Below are positions 44,601 through 53,100 of a DNA stretch of 64,000 bases, piece by piece. The position numbers and the translations under genes were made by a program. Numbering within the stretch: the stretch's first letter is position 1; each line of letters begins with the position of its first letter. Source of the DNA: Struthio camelus (lineage: Eukaryota; Chordata; Aves; Struthioniformes; Struthionidae); NCBI RefSeq assembly GCF_040807025.1, contig NC_090944.1, forward strand, positions 114,346,738 through 114,410,737, written 5' to 3'. The notes under the pieces are model-generated. The model made no database searches. It was given only the letters and a program-made list of their open reading frames with translations, and was not told where the DNA came from.

Positions 44601-45854
44601 GCAGAAAAATCCAGACAACATCACAAAGATCTCAAGTGCAATCCCTTCCTGCAGGTGATAGAGCCCTGTAAAGAGTTTTTCAGTTGACTACTTATAAGCT
44701 AAGTAATAGGCTGGTGGCCTGAAGTGACCACTGCTGAAGTGGGGCAGGCTGGGTGGGTTGAGGAGTTAAATATCAGCTTTGCATGTGCAAACTCACTGGT
44801 CATATCTGCTGCACAGTGAGTGAAGAGTACACATAAGAACTGGAGAAACAGGTCTAAGGAGCTGCAGGAGAAGGCAGCACTGGAGTACTTACCAACTTCA
44901 CCTTTTACTACTTGGGCTTTAGCTGTGTTTTTGCAGTGAGGTGGATACACTGTGGAGTCTACTGGGAGAACTTGTTTGCTTTCCTAAAGAAAGGCAGCAC
45001 ATAAGGCTTAGTGTGAAAATAGCTGAAAGCCTGGAATAAACCCCCACATGAGACACTTCCACCAGCTATAAACCACTGGCATTATTTAGCTTTAACTTTG
45101 CAGGATCTCGTCTACTGTTTGCTAAATAGGGAGACTGCAGGTTCTAAACGTTTCAATTGCTTAAGGTTGTTAAATATATTTAAATGACCTAACAGTATAC
45201 ATGTATATGTGCGCTCACTTAAGTGAGTGGCTTTTCTGTATCAAAATATAACATGCTTGGAGGCCAAAGGAGTTCATCTTTTATTTTCTACTTGGCTGGC
45301 TCTAGACCTTCACACAGACCTAACCAAGAGGAAATGGCAGGGTCAGAGGGACATCAAACTGACCATGTAAGAGGCCTTGCTGGCTTGTTTTCAGCTTCTC
45401 CCAGCAGTTTTCATTTTATTCTAAAAGCTGGAGTTGTGTTCTTGGCTAGCTGAAGAGTGGGATATGTCTAGTCTTAGCTTGTCATTTTAGGCAGCCTCTC
45501 AGATCAGAGGGAGAGGGCGCTCCCAGTCTTAGTTCACCTACCTTTGGATGGGATGACTTGTTCTTTGCTGGTGCTTGGCTTCAGAGGGAGCCTACATGAC
45601 TAGCTCGTGTAATGTCACTTGCGTGATGGGAATTCAGGACAACTGTGCTTGTGATGAGAAACTCAGATCTATGCAGTCCTGTTTTGAAGTAAACTGGACC
45701 TGGTCTTATGAGTGCACTATCAATGCCTACACAGCGGTGTCAGATTGCTGTTGAGCAGCACTCTCTTTACTCCTTTGCTTGCAGGCCTGCGGTGGTGGAC
45801 AAGAAAGCAGATCTGGCAACGCTCAACGAGGTGGGCTATCAGCTCCGCATCTAG
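2315..45854 (+). CDS. VASH2: VASH2, vasohibin-2, tubulin tyrosine carboxypeptidase (whole coding span, 7 exons)
   Basis: Vasohibin-2, in complex with the small chaperone SVBP, removes the C-terminal tyrosine of alpha-tubulin; it is also described as a pro-angiogenic factor. Joining 2315-2605, 11105-11193, 13792-13848, 23404-23478, 34892-35273, 38224-38339 and 45785-45854 gives 1080 bases: 359 codons plus TAG, close to the 355 residues of human VASH2. All junctions have GT-AG ends and keep frame. The transglutaminase-like Cys-His-Ser triad is present: C163 in IKCLEAV, H198 in YFHHVVLG and S215 in GMSRR. The N-terminus is Gly/Ala/Ser rich; the C-terminus is basic and Ser-Pro rich and ends NEVGYQLRI. 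The start MTG, the segment [18 protein letters not shown] and the C-terminus match VASH2 rather than VASH1. Introns 2 and 4 look U12-type. The gene converges on ANGEL2. Confidence 0.96.
2606..11104 (+). other. VASH2: VASH2 intron 1 (8.5 kb)
   Basis: A U2-type intron with donor GTGAGT and acceptor TTCTTTGTGTCCAG. The first 350 bases belong to the CpG island; the rest is unique-looking A+T-balanced DNA. A CR1 3' end lies at 10530-10617 and an 11-C run at 9788-9798. The stretch 10240-10400 has TTAGG-type motifs reminiscent of old amniote SINEs but is too diverged to name. No extra exon is supported. Confidence 0.85.
10530..10617 (-). mobile_element. CR1 LINE 3' end fragment
   Basis: The plus strand reads TCACAGAATCACAGAATC followed by GGTTGGAAGGGACCTCTGGA and ATCATCTAGTCCAACCTCC. 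This is the reverse complement of the well-known avian CR1 3' terminus, including the ATTCTGTGA octamer repeat at its end. It is short and 5'-truncated, as is usual for CR1, and little diverged, so it is one of the younger copies here. Confidence 0.9.
11105..11193 (+). CDS. VASH2: VASH2 coding exon 2 (residues 98-126 and part of 127)
   Basis: Encodes [20 protein letters not shown] followed by AIQSYMKML, matching the SVBP-contacting N-terminal helical part of vasohibins. The acceptor is TGTGTCCAG/CCTTCA. The exon ends after CTGCA in phase 2 with donor GTATCCTT, so Gln127 is CA+A across the junction. The phase-2 join with exon 3 restores the conserved [13 protein letters not shown]. Confidence 0.93.
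11194..11201 (+). other. VASH2: U12-type splice donor of VASH2 intron 2
   Basis: The eight bases after the exon are GTATCCTT, a perfect match to the minor-spliceosome donor consensus RTATCCTT. A U2 donor would be expected to read GTRAGT. Confidence 0.88.
11202..13791 (+). other. VASH2: Rest of VASH2 intron 2 (2.6 kb)
   Basis: Noncoding, with no repeat I can name. It has a C-rich run near 11731-11743 and a pyrimidine-rich patch near 12990-13020. It ends with the U12 branch site at 13772-13778 and the acceptor ATTCAG. No further exon is supported. Confidence 0.8.
13772..13778 (+). other. VASH2: U12 branch site of VASH2 intron 2
   Basis: CCTTAAC inside TTTCCCTTAAC matches the U12 branch consensus TTCCTTRAY. 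The branch A at 13777 lies 14 bases from the intron's last base at 13791, within the short distance U12 introns require. The CAG at 13778-13780, immediately after the branch site, is skipped in favour of the ATTCAG that restores the reading frame. Confidence 0.85.
13792..13848 (+). CDS. VASH2: VASH2 coding exon 3 (residues 127-146)
   Basis: A 57-base exon encoding [19 protein letters not shown] with split codons at both ends (Gln127 in, Gly146 out). The sequence is almost identical to the vasohibin family at this point. The acceptor ATTCAG/ATAC belongs to the U12 intron 2; the donor GG/GTAAGT is an ordinary strong U2 site. Confidence 0.94.
13849..18219 (+). other. VASH2: VASH2 intron 3, first part
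   Basis: Noncoding. The only distinctive items are a 21-T run at 15686-15706 and A+T-rich stretches around 16400-16440. No exon, RNA gene or recognisable repeat is supported before the CR1 fossil at 18220. Confidence 0.75.
15686..15706 (+). repeat. Poly(T) run, 21 bases
   Basis: An uninterrupted T21 mononucleotide tract. It could be the poly(A) tail of a decayed minus-strand retrocopy, but no matching element or target-site duplication is seen beside it. Confidence 0.9.
18220..20350 (+). mobile_element. Decayed CR1-family LINE, ORF2 and 3' region (about 2.1 kb)
   Basis: Several stretches follow the CR1 reverse-transcriptase reading region in order. At 18300-18470, phrases such as GACTTCAGGAGAGCA and AGGGATCTGCTTGGCAGGAT recall the CR1 ORF2 segment before the polymerase domain. 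At 19345-19370 the residue of the Ala-Phe-Asp polymerase motif (GTGGCTTTTGAC) appears, followed by GTGTGGTCTAAATGAAATTG. At 19630-19800 come GGATTCAGAATGATCTTGGA and GAAGGATCTGGTA, and the tail near 20270 reads AGATTGGAAAAACATCT. All frames are broken by many stops and indels. The match is from recalled consensus features, so borders are approximate. It is an inactive fossil. Confidence 0.75.
20680..20847 (+). repeat. Minisatellite: eight perfect copies of a 21-bp unit
   Basis: The unit begins GGCTGTTTAG and continues TGGCTGCTTTG. Copies start at 20680, 20701, 20722, 20743, 20764, 20785, 20806 and 20827, all identical, and a partial GGC follows. Because 21 is a multiple of three, several frames stay open as 7-residue repeats (for example GLFSGCF); there is no sign that they are translated. 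The unit itself looks like two diverged 10-11-base halves. Confidence 0.97.
20848..21307 (+). other. VASH2: VASH2 intron 3, stretch between minisatellite and CR1 end
   Basis: Contains an AATAAA in GCAATAAACTGG near 20903 followed directly by T/G-rich sequence (TTTGTTTTGTGGGTG). That resembles a poly(A) module of an old retroelement or LTR, but no terminal repeats or primer-binding site can be shown. Nothing else is recognised. Confidence 0.4.
21308..21365 (+). mobile_element. CR1 LINE 3' end fragment
   Basis: AGGACTGAAGGACTACTTGA then GGCCTCTTCCAACCTGAATT and ATTCTATG matches the plus-orientation CR1 3' terminus (GGTCCCTTCCAACC...ATTCTATG) with a few mismatches. The upstream 200 bases may belong to the same copy but are too diverged to call. 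Confidence 0.6.
21366..23403 (+). other. VASH2: VASH2 intron 3, last part
   Basis: Noncoding DNA up to the acceptor TTTCCATCATAG at 23403. No repeats or alternative exons are recognised. Confidence 0.75.
23404..23478 (+). CDS. VASH2: VASH2 coding exon 4 (residues 146-171), catalytic cysteine
   Basis: A 75-base exon encoding [20 protein letters not shown] and VILG, with split codons Gly146 and Ile171. C163 corresponds to the catalytic Cys of vasohibins (C158 in human VASH2). The acceptor is CATAG/G; the donor is GAT/GTATCCTT, of U12 type. An ordinary splice-site search would score this donor poorly and might mis-end the exon. Confidence 0.94.
23479..23486 (+). other. VASH2: U12-type splice donor of VASH2 intron 4
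   Basis: GTATCCTT directly after the exon is the same eight-base minor-spliceosome donor as in intron 2. Confidence 0.88.
26841..26908. other. Imperfect inverted repeat (hairpin-forming)
   Basis: The left arm AGAAGAGCGCAATACAGAAG (26841-26860) pairs with the right arm CTTCTGTATTGTGCCTTCT (26890-26908), with one bulge and one mismatch around a 29-base loop. The size is like a small pre-miRNA or a MITE end. Weak similarity may extend the arms outward. It matches no microRNA that I recognise. Confidence 0.55.
34871..34877 (+). other. VASH2: U12 branch site of VASH2 intron 4
   Basis: CCTTGAT matches CCTTRAY, the core of the U12 branch consensus. The branch A at 34876 is 15 bases before the terminal G of the acceptor CGCCAG (34891). 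A nearer CAG in GATGCAG is skipped. There is no strong polypyrimidine tract between, as expected for U12 introns. Confidence 0.8.
34892..35273 (+). CDS. VASH2: VASH2 coding exon 5 (residues 171-298), catalytic His and Ser
   Basis: The largest coding exon, 382 bases, encoding the core of the vasohibin catalytic domain from [17 protein letters not shown] to [10 protein letters not shown]198 (in YFHHVVLG) and S215 (in GSLGMSRR) complete the triad with C163. The segment [20 protein letters not shown] closely matches VASH2. The acceptor is CGCCAG/ATAC (U12 intron 4) and the donor AAG/GTAGGT, phase 0. An in-frame extension past 35273 continues 66 bases to a stop and would replace the basic tail if the intron were retained. 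Confidence 0.96.
35274..38223 (+). other. VASH2: VASH2 intron 5 (2.9 kb)
   Basis: Donor GTAGGT, acceptor CATCTCTTGCAG. It contains a G12 run after TGTGTGTG near 36669-36690 and a 15-17-base T run near 38154. The sequence near 37755-37800 (CCTGGCCCCACCGAAGTCAG) resembles an old amniote repeat. No exon is supported. Confidence 0.8.
38224..38339 (+). CDS. VASH2: VASH2 coding exon 6 (residues 299-336 and part of 337)
   Basis: Encodes [20 protein letters not shown], then [18 protein letters not shown], the basic Ser-Pro-rich C-terminal tail of VASH2. Basic tails of vasohibins help microtubule binding. The acceptor is TTGCAG/ATTCTG; the donor is ATC/GTGAGT in phase 2, so Ser337 is TC+G across the junction. 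Confidence 0.95.
40195..40250 (+). mobile_element. MIR-like SINE fragment
   Basis: CCTTGACCTCCTTGTGCCTC then CGGTTATCCATCTATGAAAT follows the MIR core phrase (TTAACCTCTNTGTGCCTCAGTTTCCNCATCTGTAAAAT) with several mismatches. It is short and may be a second copy beside the clearer one at 40355. Confidence 0.4.
40355..40495 (+). mobile_element. MIR-family SINE remnant
   Basis: GTTACCTCTCTATGCTTCAG, then CTGTAAAATAGGGATGAT and later TTTGTAGAGCACTTTAAG follow the MIR order: the CTCAGTTT core, CTGTAAAATGGGGATAAT and the GTAAAGCGCTT tail. MIR-type CORE-SINEs predate the amniote radiation, so a diverged copy in a bird is plausible. Confidence 0.65.
41254..41390 (-). mobile_element. CR1 LINE 3' end fragment
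   Basis: The plus strand reads TCACAGAATGGCTGAGGTTG, then GAAGGGACCTCTGGAGATCA, and further on CAGGCGGGTTTTGAATATCT and CCAGAGAAGGAGA. This is the reverse complement of the avian CR1 3' part. It is longer than the 10530 copy and lacks a clean octamer repeat at its 3' end. Confidence 0.88.
45785..45854 (+). CDS. VASH2: VASH2 coding exon 7 (C-terminus, residues 337-359 and stop)
   Basis: Encodes [20 protein letters not shown] and LRI, then TAG at 45852-45854. The ending NEVGYQ(L/I)RI is shared by vasohibins. The acceptor is GCTTGCAG/GCCTGC. Relative to the human tail one residue is missing in the VVDKKAD stretch, as judged from memory of the human protein. Confidence 0.95.
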
Positions 45855-46288
45855 CAAAGCCATAGGCTGGACAGAGGGCTTCCTTGGTGCTTCCTGCTGC
45901 ACTTTACCTGCACTCCATTGGAAGGAAGAAGGAATGAGACTATTTATTAGCTTGTGGACCTTAGATTAAAGTTGTACTAAAAAACAGAACACAGGAAACT
46001 TCTGGTGGCAATATTTATTTTCTTTCAATTCGTGGAAATGGCATCAGCAAAGAGAACCTAAAATTCTGTTCGCTAGGATGTGGGATTCTTTCCTCCATCA
46101 TGTAGGAGGTGACTCCAGTGGTACATGGGTTTAAGTATAACTTTTTTTATAAATTTTAATTGAATTTGGGCACTGTGCTGGGTGGTAGCACTGGGATGAT
46201 TATGAAATCATCATCTTAGTGTTAAGATGTGCTGAGATGCAGTGCTCTTTTCTTTTGAATCATGTTCAGTATTAATATTTAATTCAGC

Positions 46289-46294
46289 AATAAA
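46289..46294 (+). terminator. VASH2: Proximal poly(A) signal candidate of VASH2
   Basis: AATAAA in CAGCAATAAAAACAAG, followed within 30 bases by the G/T-rich AAGTGGTGTGAGTTG. This is a classical arrangement for cleavage near 46310. Confidence 0.5.
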
Positions 46295-48283
46295 AACAAG
46301 CAGTGCAGAAGTGGTGTGAGTTGCATTAATGTCAACATTACCTCACTAAACTTAATAGATATGCAAAATCGTCAGTATTATTGTTTTGTAACTAATTTGT
46401 ACCGTCTCCCAGCATTTCTGGTAGTATTAAAACAGTGCTGGATGTGCTCTGCCACCTGTACTACTATTTTATGCATGTTGCTGAAAGAAGTTAAGGTTTA
46501 GTAATATGCAAGTGTATTCTTAAGCACTAACATCTTACTATGGAAAAGATGAGGTTTTGTTGGTTTTTTTAAATGAAGATAATTGACCAATAATTTTTTT
46601 AAGAAACTTTTGTAGTTTTTTTTTAGCTTTTAGTCTTTTCAAACTACATTGCTGAAGCACAAAATGTGGAGACCGCTGTTTTGTAGAGACAAGAGTTCAC
46701 ACTGTAGTGCCAGTTTTTCTTGTATATATTCTTGGAGTAATGGGAAAAAAAAAGTCAGAATTGCTAACTTGAGTCTTTAAATTTTTCTTTCAATGTTTGT
46801 GTAACTTGGAACCTTGTCTCTGAGAGGCTGAGCAGTCTCAAATGGTGATGCCTTGACATCTTATATTAAGATCAGACATCACAGACTGAAGTTATGCTTC
46901 CAACATGTTACTATAGGGAGTTCTTCCTATATGCATTATAACAACCATTTAGTCAGACCTGAAAAAGGAAATTTGTATTGGAACAAGTTCAGCAATAAAA
47001 CAAATTGCATGTCAGAAATAGCTAAACCTCAAGCTTGTCTGCTTCTTCCCTGCTCTGCCTTTGTTGTAAGGCTTAGCTTACGACCTGTGATGAAGGTAGT
47101 GTTTAAGTGACATGGCCAGACTTTTATTGAGGTCCATCCTTCATGTGAAGGAAGTTCTCTGGAAACATTTTAGTGCTGCATTCCTGAAAGAATGTCATTA
47201 GGTGCCTAAATGGAAACTGGATTATTCTCAAAGTCCAGCCTCTACCCTTTGTGCTGTGCTTGTAGATGATATAACCATGGGCCTTTCGTACCTCCCCTCT
47301 TGGGCTCTATTTATGGGTGTTTCTGAGAAGACAGGGCATCATAAAGCAATGACAATAATGCTTGCTCAAAATGAATGATTTAAACTCCTAGAACATTCCT
47401 TGGATCAACCAAGGATGAAATGAATACAGGAAGAGATGACTGCATGTAGCACAGACCTCACTGTTCAGAGAAGTCAATGGATCTCAGTTACCTAGGACAG
47501 GAAGACAGAGAAAGCCAGGAACTTTTTATAACAGTAAAACACTTTCCAGTAATTAGACTTTACAAGGCCAAGCTAGAGACCAGACTTTTCAAACCTATTA
47601 CACTTCTTTATACAAGGTTATTTTTATCATTAGAGGTAGGTCTTTCCCATCCCTCTTTCAATAACCTTTTGCACTCCTATGTTCACAATGAGAATTTTTT
47701 TGGCTCAGAAGTGAAATTGAGGCATAGAGGGAAATATTCTTTTTAGAAATTCTTGTTGTGTAATTTGACATTAGCTGCAGAGTTTGTTTTAACCTTTGTG
47801 CTGCTCAGTGTTTTGTGACCTAAACACATTTTTCATGTATTCTGTAGATTTCTCATGAGTAAAATGATGTGGAAAACTGTTAAATCTTGACAAGCAGTAT
47901 CCGTAGCAGCCTGTTATCTCTGAAACCATGGTTTACTTCTCTTCAACTCAAGTAATGGTGATTGGTATGTAGTTTTTAACCAGTGTCCAGAGCAATTTGA
48001 ACTAGTCTCTCTGAACCGCCAACTTTTACACTGAAACTTTTCTAAGCTGTAGAGCTGTGTGACAAACTGTTTTTTGGGGTGATTCTTGTTTTGAAGTTCA
48101 GCTGAAATATTGTCTTGAAATTTGCTTATGATGGCATTTGTCTTAACTGTGGTTCTAGTGACTTCTTTTCCTAGCTCACTGCAGAGTGGTCAAGTAGCAT
48201 AGAAAAACCTATGCATGATTGTTCTTGCTCTCCCTACCCCCCCACCACCCCAATTACTTGTATGTTTATACACAGCATGAAAC

Positions 48284-48292
48284 TTTAATAAA
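48284..48292. terminator. Two-strand poly(A) signal, distal end of VASH2
   Basis: TTTAATAAA contains AATAAA on the plus strand (48287-48292) and ATTAAA on the minus strand (48289-48284). On the plus side it is followed by T-rich TAGTCTTTTTTTAATG and CTCTTTTTTTGTC, good downstream elements. On the minus side it lies 1.7 kb beyond the ANGEL2 stop. It is the best candidate for the distal VASH2 end. Confidence 0.5.
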
Positions 48293-48310
48293 CTATCATG
48301 GTAGTCTTTT

Positions 48311-49629
48311 TTTAATGACGAGGCTCTTTTTTTGTCTTGTTTAACACTGGATGTTACACATCACTGTCCAGATTATGATATTCCAGAAGATATCTAAGTC
48401 ACTTCACTAGCCTACAGTCTTGAATCAAGACACATGCCAAATAGGAATCAACTGAGCCAGATCTTAAGACTTATAAATAAATACTCACTTCATCTACTAT
48501 TATATATTATAATCTCTAAGCATTAAGCTCTTAGAAATCACACAATGTAGCTAAGCATTAATGTGTTTGTTAGGCTAATTAAAAACTGAAACAAGTCTCA
48601 AACCCTGAAAATACATTCTTATGGACCAATAAAGACCATTAAACTGGTGGCAGCAATGATTACTGCATCATGTCAAGCAGCTACTGCTTTTTTTCCTGTC
48701 ACTAAAGCCTTGAGCCTATTCCCATGGTGTATTGCCATCAAACTGGGGAGGGGGAATGCTTTAGGTGACAGTTCCCTTTTATAAGGGGAAAGAAATAATT
48801 GTGGTCCTTTGATAATAACATGAACTAATGAAATAAATAGAACAAATACCTTAGTGCTTTAACTGTTTCATGTGATAACTTTCTGAAAACTCCACATTTC
48901 CCTGCTGAGCTTTACCACCTTGAGAAATGTGGCCACTTAACTATTCAGCAGCGTCCCTGTCATTTTTAAGTATAATGCGTCAGCTTTACACAGCTATCCC
49001 TATGTAGTTTGACCAAGTTACAAGACTTGTAACCCCACTCACCCAGTTTCTTACTCTGGCTGTTGTCTTTTTTAATTTTAAGTCTGTTTCACAGAGGCTG
49101 TTTATCAATGCATTATGAAAGTGAATATAAAATCTTGACTATTTAATATCTCAGAAGAGCTGTCATTTAAATACTCAAGTTCTGGTTTTTTTTAACAACT
49201 TAAATGGAAAAAAGCCTTTATCCACTTGTTCATATGCCTATGTTCATATATGAAGCCTCAAAATGTAGACTTGGATGAATTTTTTTTTTTTTTCTTTCTC
49301 TAGGAAATTTAGTTGATTTGCTAAAGTGCTCCTTGGCCAATAACCTTGGTTTTATTTCAGGTATGTTTAAAAGATTCCAGTGGATACTACCAGTACTTAG
49401 GCTTTGGAGAATTTAAGAAATAACTTTTTCCAGCATAAATATTTGCCTTACTGCAAAAACACCTTCTTCTGGTGATAGTCCAATCTTGCAGCCGCTGCAC
49501 TGGCTACACTCTAGGTAATTGAGGAAATCACTTTGCAGAAGTATTTAGAGGTGGCTACAGAGCAACTTTGTAGTAGAACATTGCTTTCAGCTCATCATAA
49601 AGTGTGGCAGGCACACAAACTCACTCCCC
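48311..49629. other. Gap between the convergent VASH2 and ANGEL2 genes
   Basis: A+T-rich, without coding potential or a recognised repeat. A T-rich run lies near 49280-49294. A minus-strand AATAAA (TTTATT at 49351-49356) could serve a longer ANGEL2 3' UTR, though the DNA beyond it is A-rich rather than G/T-rich. Confidence 0.6.
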
Positions 49630-49993
49630 TTTACTTCAAGAAACACACAGTTCTTTTCTTAGAGAATAATCAAGTTTACTATGGTTTACAATAAAAACCA
49701 TTTACAGCATCTTTGTGAAAAATAATGCCATTGAGACTGGCACAGATGTTTTCCATTATCAAAAAGAGGAAGCTAATGTAAACTCTTCTTTTTGCCTTAA
49801 GGACTTCAAAAAGTAATTTAAACAACCTTAAAAAAAAAAGTCTCTTTAAAAAGTCTACTTTACACACCACTAACAAATCAGCATGCAGGCAAACACATCT
49901 AAACCGAACCAGCAGTGCTTAAAATAATTTTTAAAAATTACACGAAGAGAGATGGTGAAGGAAACTTGAGCTATACAAAAAGTCCTTTGGGTA
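49630..49993 (-). other. ANGEL2: ANGEL2 3' UTR, shortest form (extent uncertain)
   Basis: Follows the ANGEL2 stop on the minus strand. AGTAAA, a common variant poly(A) signal, lies at 49680-49675 and is followed by ACTGTGTGTTTC, a G/T-rich downstream element, near 49650. A second AGTAAA is at 49635-49630. The region has no coding potential of its own. Confidence 0.4.
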
Positions 49994-50148
49994 TTACCGT
50001 TCAGTAAGTCTGAACTCTGCTAGCAATGGCAGGTGGTCAGAAGAGTTATTTTCATTAGGAAGACCATTAACAGTCCAAAGATCTTGCTCAGTTAGAAGTG
50101 CCAGTCTACCAAGAAGTTTCAGACCTCCATTGAAAGAATCCTCTGCTC
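49994..50148 (-). CDS. ANGEL2: ANGEL2 last coding exon (C-terminus)
   Basis: Encodes GGLKLLGRLALLTEQDLWTV, then NGLPNENNSSDHLPLLAEFR and LTER, then TAA at 49996-49994. SSDHLPL carries the terminal catalytic Asp-His pair of the fold. The acceptor is TTTTTTAAG/GAGCAG; two bases complete a Gly codon begun in the previous exon. Confidence 0.95.
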
Positions 50149-53100
50149 CTTAAAAAAAAGGAAAAAAACCCCACACATTCATAGCTATGCAGAAAAAAGG
50201 GAGTACAGTATGGTAGAAGTTATCTGAAGTCATTAGTGTGATATGCAAAATCACTGATAAAGTAGTTTGGAAATTCTTGAATTTATTACTACAGTCTCAT
50301 AGTAGGACTTCTAATGAACAGAGGTCCAAGTGCTCAGAAAGCCACCGTATCCCCCTATTTGACAAGGGGGAAATTGAGGAAGAAAGGGAAAGGGATTTGC
50401 CCATTATCACCCCACTGCCATGGTCCTGAAAAAGCCTGAAACTCAAGACTCATACAGTCCAGTCCTATAGTCTAACAAAACAACATGGCTAAACAAAGCC
50501 AAAGTTTGCAAAACTTTGTAAATAGCTTTTTTCAACTCAAGTAAAGGATCTTATTCTTGATGGAAGATCTTCAATAATATGCCCAACTTTTACATTTCTT
50601 GAGCTGCCTACTTGAATAAGACGACTATTCAGCAGCACTAGCTGTTGCTTTCAGAGATGCTACTGAGCGGGTTGAGTGCATTCATGGACAACGTAAACAG
50701 CAGCTGTAACTTTGACAAAAGCTTTTTCTGTATCAAAGTTATCAGCAATTTCAGAACTTCCTGGCTTGATGTGCTCAGTAGCAGCTTACCAGCTGGCAGT
50801 CAGAGGATTTTCTAGCAACTGTAAACCCCCTCAGATGATAGTTCAGCAGCTTCACTCCTTTGCCGACTACCAGCTTTCCAGAGCTCTAACAGGCCAGCAG
50901 GTGCTACTGCTGCTTTGAAAAAAAGCCTACTTTCTGCAAAGATGTCTGGACAGCTCTAGAGCACAGGTCTGTCCAGCTCTTAAGCCAAATTTATCATTTA
51001 GTGCAGCACCTGCATGTCTACAAAGCAACAGCTTGTTGCTACAGCGAGCTCGTTCTGCCTGCAACGATTAATGGCAGCTCAGAGCACTCTGGAACCAACA
51101 AAATTGAGTCCTGCACTACTCGAGTAGCTACTGAACCCTGTTTTCACAACAAATCCTGAATACCAAACCAAATGTTTGCCTGAGCCTAACACAAACCAAA
51201 GCATGAAAAAGTTCAAAAAAAAAAAAATGCCTTGAACGAGCTAAAAAAGTGATCAGTCAGCCTCAGCCTGCAACAAATAATTACTTGTACTTACTGTGAA
51301 CAATTCGTATGCTAGAGAAGCGTCAGAAAATGGAAAATCTAGACCATTAGTCTAGTTTCCATTTATCAGTTTTTAGAAACCAATTTAAACTTGGAACATT
51401 CAGGTTTGCTCCAATTCTGTGCTCAAATTTAGAGTGAAAAAATCTATTTGAAAAAAATAGGTGCAGCAGAGGCTCGACTTGTTCTTTCTACTAAACATAA
51501 AACACCACAGAACCACACACATATGCAGTTTTAACACTGCTAGGGCAATGATACTGCAACAACATATGTAAGCAGGTGAATTAGGATTCAATATTCCAAG
51601 GTACTGCACTCCCTTAAATCACAGAAGTCAGAAGGAGTTCAGCCACTTCTCACCTCTTAGTCTTTCAGTCAACGCTTTTATTCCTATATTTTGAAGCAGC
51701 TTAGTGCAAAATATCAAATAAAAAGCATTTGCTGTGGACAGCTAGAAAAGCTTTCATGCATTGGTTCAACAAATTTTAACAGTCTATGACCCAAGGTATG
51801 ACAGATGAAGATAGTATTCTCAATTCACATAATGAAAACAATCAGTGTCAATTTGCAAAAATCACAGTTGAAATCTAAACCGAGAGCAGACGTGAAATCC
51901 AGGTTTCTTTGTTACAATTTCTGCAGAGCCACTTATCTGGTAACACTGTACTGTGCAATGATCTTTGAAGACAGGATAAAACACATGACTAACTACAATA
52001 TGGAAGTCTACTGCTCAGGAGTACCCACAGTAAGAGCACAAATGCTGTCAGGCTTCACTGCTAACATGCGCTACCCATCAAGAAATACACCCTCAAACAT
52101 ACCATGTCTTTCTTGCACCATCTGGTGAGTTTTAGCTGCAACTGCAACCAGGATAGCGACAACCAGGCTTGTACAAGTGATTGCTCTCAGAGGAGAGGCC
52201 ACAGGGGTCATTTACTTGACAAACACTATATCAAGCTTATCTGAGAAAAACTCTTACCTAAGAAAAACTCTTCCTTTATCAGCTTTAATGCACAGCGTTA
52301 AGCTGATGCTCACCGTTTCGTTGATTAAATGACAGGAAATATGGCTTTGTCATTGGTCTGGCCACTAAGGTCTCCTATGAGTTACTACTAAATGACAACA
52401 TTTCCCAGGCACAACTTACATCACTACTTACCTGCAGCCTCATTTCTCAGCCTCCATGCTGAGATGACAACTACAAAAATGTCTCATTAGGTGACAGAGT
52501 TTGCCCCGGGTGGCGCTACAGCAAGCCCAACTGTAGTGAGTTGACAAGGCCAGCCACATTTCTCAGATAACAGCTAACATCAAAACACCACCATGAGCCT
52601 CTGAGGAGGCAGAGGAAATTATCACTACATTTCCCTTTGAACAGATTCTGAATGTTCTCTTTTAGCGTTCCTGAAAAAACTTAAAGTAGGTTTCCTTACC
52701 TGGCTGGGCAGCAATATCATCATTTGCTGCAGAAAAGAAAATATAATCCACAGTGACAGCACTTCGGGAGTGACAAGTTGTTACTTCTGGTATCCCAGTT
52801 TCAGGGAAGTAATGAGAATAGACTGAAGACAGTTTAAAATTGTGTTGTAATTTTGAAGACAACCTAAACAGGAATCAAAAAAAAAAAAAGGGGGGGCAAT
52901 ATAGGAACACTGATTTTGTTTGTAGCCAGAAACTTTTCAATAAGCCGCATATGCAAACTAATTTCTAAATACATAAGTGTTTCTCTCTTGCACTCAATCC
53001 CATCACCTTTTGTGTTAGGGGCCTAAACTTCTGAAAGTGAAATGCAGATAGCTTTGCCATGTATGTGGCAGGTACCTAAGAGCCTATCAAAACTGGATAA

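Larger units (their letters stand above)
38340..45784 (+). other. VASH2: VASH2 intron 6 (7.4 kb)
   Basis: Donor GTGAGT, acceptor TTTGCTTGCAG. It holds MIR-like SINE remains at 40195-40250 and 40355-40495 and a CR1 3' end at 41254-41390. The A+T-rich block 43080-43440 is repeat-free and may be conserved noncoding DNA, but this cannot be judged from one genome. No alternative exon is supported. Confidence 0.75.
45855..48310 (+). other. VASH2: VASH2 3' UTR (extent uncertain)
   Basis: A+T-rich DNA following the stop with several plus-strand poly(A) signals: ATTAAA 45965-45970, AATAAA 46289-46294, AATAAA 46994-46999 and AATAAA 48287-48292. A Pumilio-type TGTATATA lies at 46731-46738. The second and fourth signals have G/T-rich or T-rich DNA downstream and are the best candidates, giving UTRs of about 0.45 or 2.45 kb. 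Only transcript ends could settle the extent. Confidence 0.5.
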
